From NCBI GenBank assembly GCA_016198545.1, contig JACQIJ010000063.1, forward strand, positions 1-10,944: 10,944 bases of DNA, read 5' to 3'. This DNA comes from Pseudomonadota bacterium (GTDB lineage Bacteria > Pseudomonadota > Alphaproteobacteria > Micavibrionales > Micavibrionaceae). Both the position numbers and the translations under genes were made by a program. The first letter of the stretch is position 1. Each line of letters opens with the position of its first letter. This document shows positions 6,900 to 10,944 of the stretch, piece after piece. A model generated the notes under the pieces. The model had not been told where the DNA came from. It made no database searches and saw only the letters and a program-made list of their open reading frames with translations.

Positions 6900-7136
6900 T
6901 TGTAACGAAGGCGCGAAGCAGCGAAGATAGTGTTGAATAAGTATAAAGATTTGCCGGACGATCGTCACCCCCGCCTTGGGCGGGGGGCTGGCAAGCCGGA
7001 AGCGCAATGTTTTCAATCGCAAGCCAGATGCTTGCCTGCGCGGGCATGACCCGTGGAAAGTGCAGGGTGCTTATTGAGAATGACTATAAAAGACTGTGTA
7101 TGAAATGAACTTCGTAGCTTCGAATCTTCGTTACAA
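6900..7136. repeat. Inverted repeat framing the pdhA-pdhB gap
   Basis: The left arm (6900-6926) and right arm (7110-7136) are reverse complements at 22 of 27 positions; the right arm reads CTTCGTAGCTTCGAATCTTC and continues GTTACAA. The left arm begins one base after the pdhA stop, and the right arm runs into the pdhB ribosome site. They enclose a second palindromic element at 6964-7050. The whole looks like a nested repeat insertion, or a long mRNA hairpin between the two E1 genes. A TATAAA at 7085-7090 resembles a -10 box but has no good -35 partner. Confidence 0.75.
6964..7050. repeat. Palindromic GC-rich element inside the pdhA-pdhB gap
   Basis: The element begins GTCACCCCCGC and ends GCGGGCATGAC, near-perfect inverted ends (9 of 11). 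Inside are an all-GC hairpin, CCCCCGCC (6968-6975) with GGCGGGGG (6979-6986) around a 3-nt loop, and a second hairpin GCAAGC (7019-7024) / GCTTGC (7030-7035). Read on the minus strand it starts GTCATGCCCGCGCAGGC, the wording of REP-like dispersed repeats found in many proteobacteria. No T-run follows the GC hairpin, so it is not a standard terminator. Confidence 0.75.
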
Positions 7137-7140
7137 GGAA
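7135..7140 (+). promoter_or_regulatory. pdhB ribosome binding site adjoining the inverted repeat
   Basis: AAGGAA lies 7 nt before the pdhB ATG. Its first two bases belong to the right arm of the long inverted repeat (7110-7136), so pairing of that arm with the left arm in the mRNA could hide or expose this site. The regulatory effect is inferred, not shown. Confidence 0.5.
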
Positions 7141-7147
7141 ACCTGCT

Positions 7148-8581
7148 ATGCCGATTGATATTTTAATGCCTGCACTGTCGCCCACGATGACCGAGGGCAA
7201 GCTGGCTAAATGGCTGAAGAAAGAAGGCGATGCCGTGAAACCCGGCGACGTCATCGCCGAAATCGAAACCGACAAGGCGACGATGGAGGTCGAGGTCGTC
7301 GATGAAGGCACGATCGGCAAGATTATTGTCGCAGAAGGTGCTGAAAACGTTGTGGTCAATGCGGTGATCGCGGTTCTACTGGAGGAGGGGGAGAGCGCAT
7401 CGGATGTGAAATCTGCCGCCGGCAGCGCGCCAAAGGCAGCGGCATCGAAACCGGCTGAATTCGTCCCTGTGCAAAACTACAGCCAGCCGACCGATGCCAC
7501 CCAGCCAGCCGGCAAACACATCGACAACCGCGACATCCTTTACGCGCAGGGCGTGCTGATCGAGCCGCCGCCGTTCGATGAATCGAAATTTTCCGGCAAC
7601 GTCGTGACTATGACGGTGCGGGAGGCCTTGCGCGTCGGCATGTCCGAGGAGATGCGCCGCGATAAAAACGTTTTCCTGATAGGCGAGGAAGTGGCCGAGT
7701 ATAACGGCGCCTACAAGGTATCGCAGGGCATGCTGGATGAATTCGGACCGGAGCGCGTGATCGATACGCCGATCACCGAATACGGTTTCGCGGGCGTTGG
7801 CGTTGGTGCTGCCTATAACGGGCTGAAGCCCGTTGTCGAGTTCATGACGATGAATTTCGCGATGCAGGCGATAGACCACATCATCAACTCCGCTGCCAAG
7901 ACGTTATATATGGCGGGCGGGCAGATGGGGTGCCCCGTCGTGTTCCGCGGTCCGAACGGCGCGGCATCCCGCGTGGGCGCGCAGCATAGCCAGGATTATG
8001 CCAGCTGGTACGCGCACGTACCCGGATTGAAAGTCATCGCGCCGTGGTCGGGCGCGGATGCGAAAGGTTTGATCAAGGCCGCGATCCGCGACCCGAACCC
8101 GGTCGTCTGTCTTGAAAACGAATTGATGTACGGCAGCAGCTTCGACGTTCCTGCGAACGACGATTTCGTTATCCCGCTGGGCCGCGCGAAAATCGAGCGC
8201 GCGGGAACGGACGTCACCATCGTTTCCTATTCGATTATGGTCGGAAAGGCGCTGGAGGCCGCGAAGATTCTGGAGGGCGAAGGGATCAGCGCGGAGGTCG
8301 TCAACCTGCGCACGATCCGTCCTCTCGACCGCTGGACGGTGATTGAGAGCGTGAAGAAAACCAACCGCATCGTTATGGCCGCCGAAAGCTGGCCGTTCGC
8401 GGGCGTGGGGGCGGAGATCGTCGCGCTGTGCATGGAGCATGCGTTTGATTACCTCGATGCGCCGGTGAAGCGCGTGTGTTCGGCGGATGTGCCGCTGCCC
8501 TATGCAGCGAACCTTGAGAAACTGGCCCTGCCGCAGGTCGAACACATCGTGCAGGCGGTAAAGGAGATTTGCTACAAATGA
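7148..8581 (+). CDS. pdhB: Pyruvate dehydrogenase E1 beta subunit with N-terminal lipoyl domain
   Basis: This 477-residue protein fuses a lipoyl domain to E1 beta. Residues 1-80 are the lipoyl domain, starting MPIDILMPALSPTMTEGKLA, with the lipoylated Lys43 in ETDKATME. Residues about 85-150 form a flexible Ala/Pro/Gln-containing linker. Residues about 150-477 are E1 beta, including TVREALRVGMSEEM, GEEVAEYNGAYKVSQGM, ITEYGFAGVGVGAA, FRGPNGAASRVGAQHSQ, and the C-terminal transketolase domain (NLRTIRPLD, ESWPFAGVGAEI). The lipoyl fusion is known in other alphaproteobacteria, where E2 normally carries a lipoyl domain as well. Here E2 does not, so Lys43 may be the only acetyl carrier made from this cluster. 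The ATG has AAGGAA at 7 nt. The stop overlaps the next start (ATGA). Confidence 0.97.
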   Translation: MPIDILMPALSPTMTEGKLAKWLKKEGDAVKPGDVIAEIETDKATMEVEVVDEGTIGKIIVAEGAENVVVNAVIAVLLEEGESASDVKSAAGSAPKAAASKPAEFVPVQNYSQPTDATQPAGKHIDNRDILYAQGVLIEPPPFDESKFSGNVVTMTVREALRVGMSEEMRRDKNVFLIGEEVAEYNGAYKVSQGMLDEFGPERVIDTPITEYGFAGVGVGAAYNGLKPVVEFMTMNFAMQAIDHIINSAAKTLYMAGGQMGCPVVFRGPNGAASRVGAQHSQDYASWYAHVPGLKVIAPWSGADAKGLIKAAIRDPNPVVCLENELMYGSSFDVPANDDFVIPLGRAKIERAGTDVTIVSYSIMVGKALEAAKILEGEGISAEVVNLRTIRPLDRWTVIESVKKTNRIVMAAESWPFAGVGAEIVALCMEHAFDYLDAPVKRVCSADVPLPYAANLEKLALPQVEHIVQAVKEICYK

Positions 8582-9033
8582 GAAAGATTCTTTTTATTTT
8601 ATTAATGGCGGCAGGATTGATAGCTGCGGCTATTTTTCCTGCTTTTGCCGACAGGAAGGCGGCGGATGCCGGCGATTGCCCCATGAAGGACGATGCCTAC
8701 GTCAATATCAGCTTCAACAATCTTGCGGTTGATGTAAGCAATGTGAAATCCGTTCTGGATAAAAAAATAGATGAAGTGATGGCTCTTGCTGAGGCGGCGA
8801 AGATCAAAAAGCCGATGATACAGAATTACAGTTACAATGTTTACAGCTCTGGCGGCGGGGTAACCTGCTGTGAAGGCGGAAATTGCGCCGGCGGATCTTA
8901 TCAGGCAAACGGAAACGTGAATTTTCAACTTTCCTCAACAGAGGATGCCGCGGGGTTCGCAACGGCCCTTATGCAGAAAGGGTATCAGGCAAATCTGAAT
9001 GTCAGCTCTTACAGGAATTGTTCGCAGGATTGA
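8578..9033 (+). CDS. Small exported Cys-rich protein, possibly SIMPL/DUF541-like
   Basis: I do not recognise this gene with certainty. The 151-residue product opens with a clear signal peptide (MRKILFILL..., cleavage likely after Ala24 in FPAFA-DRK), so it should reach the periplasm or beyond. The mature part has five cysteines (34, 97, 98, 103, 148), with Gly-rich VTCCEGGNCAGG at about 95-106. The order of a helix (about 54-76), IQNYSYNVYSSGG, a Cys/Gly insert, then SYQANGNVNFQLS and a final helix-strand unit recalls the SIMPL (DUF541) fold; this is inferred from pattern only. The ATG overlaps the pdhB stop, with AAGGAG at 8561-8566. A TTG at 8569 in frame is too close to that site. pdhC follows after 3 nt. 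An envelope protein is out of place inside a PDH operon. Confidence 0.8.
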   Translation: MRKILFILLMAAGLIAAAIFPAFADRKAADAGDCPMKDDAYVNISFNNLAVDVSNVKSVLDKKIDEVMALAEAAKIKKPMIQNYSYNVYSSGGGVTCCEGGNCAGGSYQANGNVNFQLSSTEDAAGFATALMQKGYQANLNVSSYRNCSQD

Positions 9034-9036
9034 TTT

Positions 9037-9960
9037 ATGATTACAACGGCACAAAAAAGAATTTTGGCTTCCCCTCTCGCCCGCCGGATCGCGGCGGAGA
9101 AGGGGATTGATCTCGCTTCCGTCAAGGGCAGCGGCCCGCGCGGGCGCATCGTGAAATCGGATATTCAAAATCCGTCAGCCGGCTCCGCCAATGCGCGCCC
9201 GTCCTTTCCCCAGGGAAGAAGGCTGCTGAGTGAAACGAAGCGGGGTGAGGGGGTAAAGGCCAACGCCTTCGGCATGGCCTATACTGAAATTCCGAACAAC
9301 AACATCAAGAAAATCACCGCGAAGCGGCTGGTCGAATCCAAGCAGACGGTGCCGCATTTTTACCTGACCGTCGAATGCCGCATCGACGCGCTGATGGACG
9401 CGCGCGCGCAGATCAACGACGCGGCGAAGGGGGCGTACAAGCTTTCGGTCAACGATTTCGTCATAAAGGCCTGCGCCAATGCGCTGATGGCCTATCCGGC
9501 GGCGAACGTGTCGTGGACGGACGACGCGATCCTGCAATATCTCGACGCCGATATATCCGTGGCGGTTTCGACGCCGAATGGCCTGATTACACCGATCGTG
9601 AAGGGCGCGCAGGACAAGGGATTGTGCCGGATTTCCGAGGAAGTGAAGGAACTGGCGGGTCGTGCGCGCGAAGGAAAATTAAAACCGGAGGAGTTTCAGG
9701 GCGGAACTTTCACCGTTTCCAACCTCGGCATGTACGGGGTCAAGGAGTTCGGCGCGATCATCAACCCGCCGCAGGCCTGCATCCTTGCCGTCGGCGCGGG
9801 CGAGGAAAAACCGTTCGTTGACGGCGGCGCGATCAAGGTCGGGAATTTCATGACCTGTACGCTGTCGGTCGATCACCGCGCGGTGGATGGCGCGGTCGGT
9901 GCGGAATATCTGAAAGTCCTGAAGCAATACATCGAAAACCCTGTAAGCATGTTGCTCTGA
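9037..9960 (+). CDS. pdhC: Dihydrolipoamide acetyltransferase (PDH E2) lacking a lipoyl domain
   Basis: E2 transfers the acetyl group from the lipoyl arm to CoA and forms the core of the complex. The 307 residues are much shorter than usual (about 410-450 with one lipoyl domain). Residues 9-43 are the peripheral-subunit-binding domain (ILASPLARRIAAEKGIDL, GSGPRGRIVKSDI). Residues 44-81 are a linker whose part 55-73 looks repeat-derived. Residues about 82-307 are the catalytic domain: YTEIPN, ITAKRLVESKQTVPHFYLTV, TPNGLITPIVKGA, FTVSNLGMYGVKEFGAIINP and the active-site DHRAVDG (His280, Asp284). No lipoyl domain is encoded upstream: the region before belongs to the exported-protein gene. The ATG has AGGA (9026-9029) at 7 nt, so the short form is a real start. 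The lipoyl donor is presumably pdhB. Confidence 0.95.
   Translation: MITTAQKRILASPLARRIAAEKGIDLASVKGSGPRGRIVKSDIQNPSAGSANARPSFPQGRRLLSETKRGEGVKANAFGMAYTEIPNNNIKKITAKRLVESKQTVPHFYLTVECRIDALMDARAQINDAAKGAYKLSVNDFVIKACANALMAYPAANVSWTDDAILQYLDADISVAVSTPNGLITPIVKGAQDKGLCRISEEVKELAGRAREGKLKPEEFQGGTFTVSNLGMYGVKEFGAIINPPQACILAVGAGEEKPFVDGGAIKVGNFMTCTLSVDHRAVDGAVGAEYLKVLKQYIENPVSMLL
9201..9255. repeat. Repeat-like sequence forming the E2 linker
   Basis: Bases 9201-9255 encode E2 residues 55-73 (PSFPQGRRLLSETKRGEGV). The nucleotide wording, TTTCCCCAGGGAAG near the start and GAAACGAAGCGGGGTGAGGG at the end, resembles short GC-rich dispersed repeats that read CCCTCACCC...CTTCG...CCCTGGGGA on the other strand and usually lie between genes. 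The residues are basic and unlike the Ala/Pro-rich linkers of most E2 proteins. Recognition is by eye from sequence style; no second copy is in this window. Confidence 0.45.
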
Positions 9961-9961
9961 A

Positions 9962-10944
9962 ATGACCGGACAGAAATTCGACATCATCGTTATCGGCGGC
10001 GGGCCGGGCGGTTACGTGGCTGCAATCCGCGCTTCGCAACTGGGCATGAAGGTTGCGCTGGTTGAATCGCAGCATCTCGGCGGCATCTGCCTGAACTGGG
10101 GCTGCATCCCGACGAAGGCACTGTTGCGGTCGAGCGAGATCAACCACCTTCTGAAGCATGTGGAGCAGTATGGATTTAACATCGAGAAATATTCCTTCGA
10201 CTTCAAGAAAATCATCGAGCGCTCGCGCGGTGTGGCGAAGCAGCTTTCCGGCGGCATCGGCCATTTGCTGAAGAAAAACAAGGTTACCGTCTTCAATGGC
10301 ATGGGCAAGCTGGCCGGCAAAGGAAAAGTCGTTGTTGGCGCGGATACGCTAACCACGCCGCATATCATCATTGCCACCGGTGCGCGGGCGAGGACGCTGC
10401 CGGGGCTGGAGCCGGACGGCAAGCTGGTCTGGACTTACAAGGAAGCGATGGTGCCGGAGGCGATGCCGCAGTCGCTGCTGGTCGTCGGTTCGGGCGCGAT
10501 TGGCATCGAATTCGCCAGCTTCTATCTGAATATGGGCGCGGCGGTGACCGTTGTAGAAATCATGGATTGCATCCTTCCGGTGGAGGATGAAGAAATTTCC
10601 GTCCACGCCCGCAAGCAGTTTGAAAAGCAGGGCATGAAAATCATGACCGGCGCAAAGGTCGTGAAGCTGGATAAGGGCGCGGATAACGTCACCTGTCATG
10701 TCGACGCGGGCGGAAAGACGGAGAAAATCGCGGTCGACCGCGTCATCATGGCCGTCGGCATTGCGGGCAATACCGAGAATATCGGCCTTGAAACCGTCAA
10801 GGGCGTGAAGGTCGATCGCGGCCATATCGTGACTGATGAATATCTGCGCACGGGCGAGGCGGGAATTTACGCCATCGGCGATGTCACCGGCCCGCCGTGG
10901 CTGGCGCATAAGGCATCGCATGAAGGCGTCATCTGCGTCGAGAA
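9962..10944 (+). CDS. lpd: Dihydrolipoyl dehydrogenase (E3), 3' end outside window
   Basis: E3 reoxidises the dihydrolipoyl group with FAD and NAD+. The frame is open to the window end (327 codons, about 70 percent of the usual 465). Visible parts are the FAD-binding GGGPGGYVAAIRA (12-24), the redox-active disulfide Cys43-Cys48 in GGICLNWGCIPTK, the IATGARAR segment, the NAD-binding VVGSGAIGIEFASFYLNMG, and the second FAD contact YAIGDVTGPPWLAHKASHEG. The C-terminal dimer domain with the catalytic His-Glu pair lies beyond the window. The ATG is one base after the pdhC stop, and the ribosome site is weak, suggesting translational coupling. Position points to the PDH complex; use by the 2-oxoglutarate complex as well cannot be excluded. 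Confidence 0.97.
   Translation, partial: MTGQKFDIIVIGGGPGGYVAAIRASQLGMKVALVESQHLGGICLNWGCIPTKALLRSSEINHLLKHVEQYGFNIEKYSFDFKKIIERSRGVAKQLSGGIGHLLKKNKVTVFNGMGKLAGKGKVVVGADTLTTPHIIIATGARARTLPGLEPDGKLVWTYKEAMVPEAMPQSLLVVGSGAIGIEFASFYLNMGAAVTVVEIMDCILPVEDEEISVHARKQFEKQGMKIMTGAKVVKLDKGADNVTCHVDAGGKTEKIAVDRVIMAVGIAGNTENIGLETVKGVKVDRGHIVTDEYLRTGEAGIYAIGDVTGPPWLAHKASHEGVICVE

Noticed and set aside
6968..6986. GC hairpin as a rho-independent terminator after pdhA
   Set aside because: The 8-bp stem is strong but is followed by CTGGCAAGCC rather than a run of T.
7904..8545. Minus-strand ORF of 213 codons over pdhB
   Set aside because: Antisense to the E1 beta domain, which carries all expected motifs on the + strand.
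8569..8577. TTG start three codons upstream for the exported protein
   Set aside because: The AAGGAG site ends only 2 nt before the TTG; the ATG at 8578 has a normal distance and gives a standard signal peptide.
8582..9036. Hidden or frameshifted lipoyl domain upstream of E2
   Set aside because: This stretch encodes a coherent secreted protein, and no frame shows the lipoyl motif DKA or the flanking Gly pattern.

Overview
The window is a stretch of core chromosome from an alphaproteobacterium. The evidence is the gene order (tpiA end, secG, pyrG, kdsA, eno, FtsB-like gene, then pdhA-pdhB-pdhC-lpd) and the lipoyl domain fused to the N-terminus of the pyruvate dehydrogenase E1 beta subunit, which is an alphaproteobacterial trait. 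I cannot name a genus. All convincing genes are on the + strand and closely packed. I see no rRNA, tRNA, CRISPR array, transposase or phage gene.

Region 1 (1-2249): the 3' end of tpiA, then secG and pyrG, separated by 12 and 3 nt and probably one transcript. Region 2 (2250-2534): a gap that is AT-rich over most of its length, with a possible promoter. Region 3 (2535-5246): kdsA and eno overlap by ATGA, followed 16 nt later by a divergent YqgE/AlgH-family gene with an export-type N-terminus. Region 4 (5247-5486): a 100-bp palindromic repeat followed by AT-rich sequence. Region 5 (5487-10944): an ftsB-like gene, a promoter candidate, and the pyruvate dehydrogenase cluster. The order is pdhA (E1 alpha), a 249-nt gap with nested inverted repeats, pdhB (lipoyl plus E1 beta), a small gene for an exported Cys-rich protein, pdhC (E2), and lpd (E3), which runs off the window end.

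The genes join lower glycolysis (triosephosphate isomerase, enolase) to acetyl-CoA formation (PDH complex). They also cover CTP synthesis, KDO synthesis for lipopolysaccharide, the Sec translocon and cell division. kdsA marks a Gram-negative outer membrane, and eno supplies PEP, a KdsA substrate.

The most notable features are in the PDH cluster. The E2 protein has no lipoyl domain and begins directly with the peripheral-subunit-binding domain, so the only lipoyl domain encoded in this cluster is on E1 beta. A secreted Cys-rich protein of unknown function is translationally coupled between E1 beta and E2. The E2 interdomain linker appears to be encoded by a short dispersed-type repeat. None of this proves a new system, but the one-lipoyl, E1 beta-borne layout is the best candidate here for an undescribed variant.
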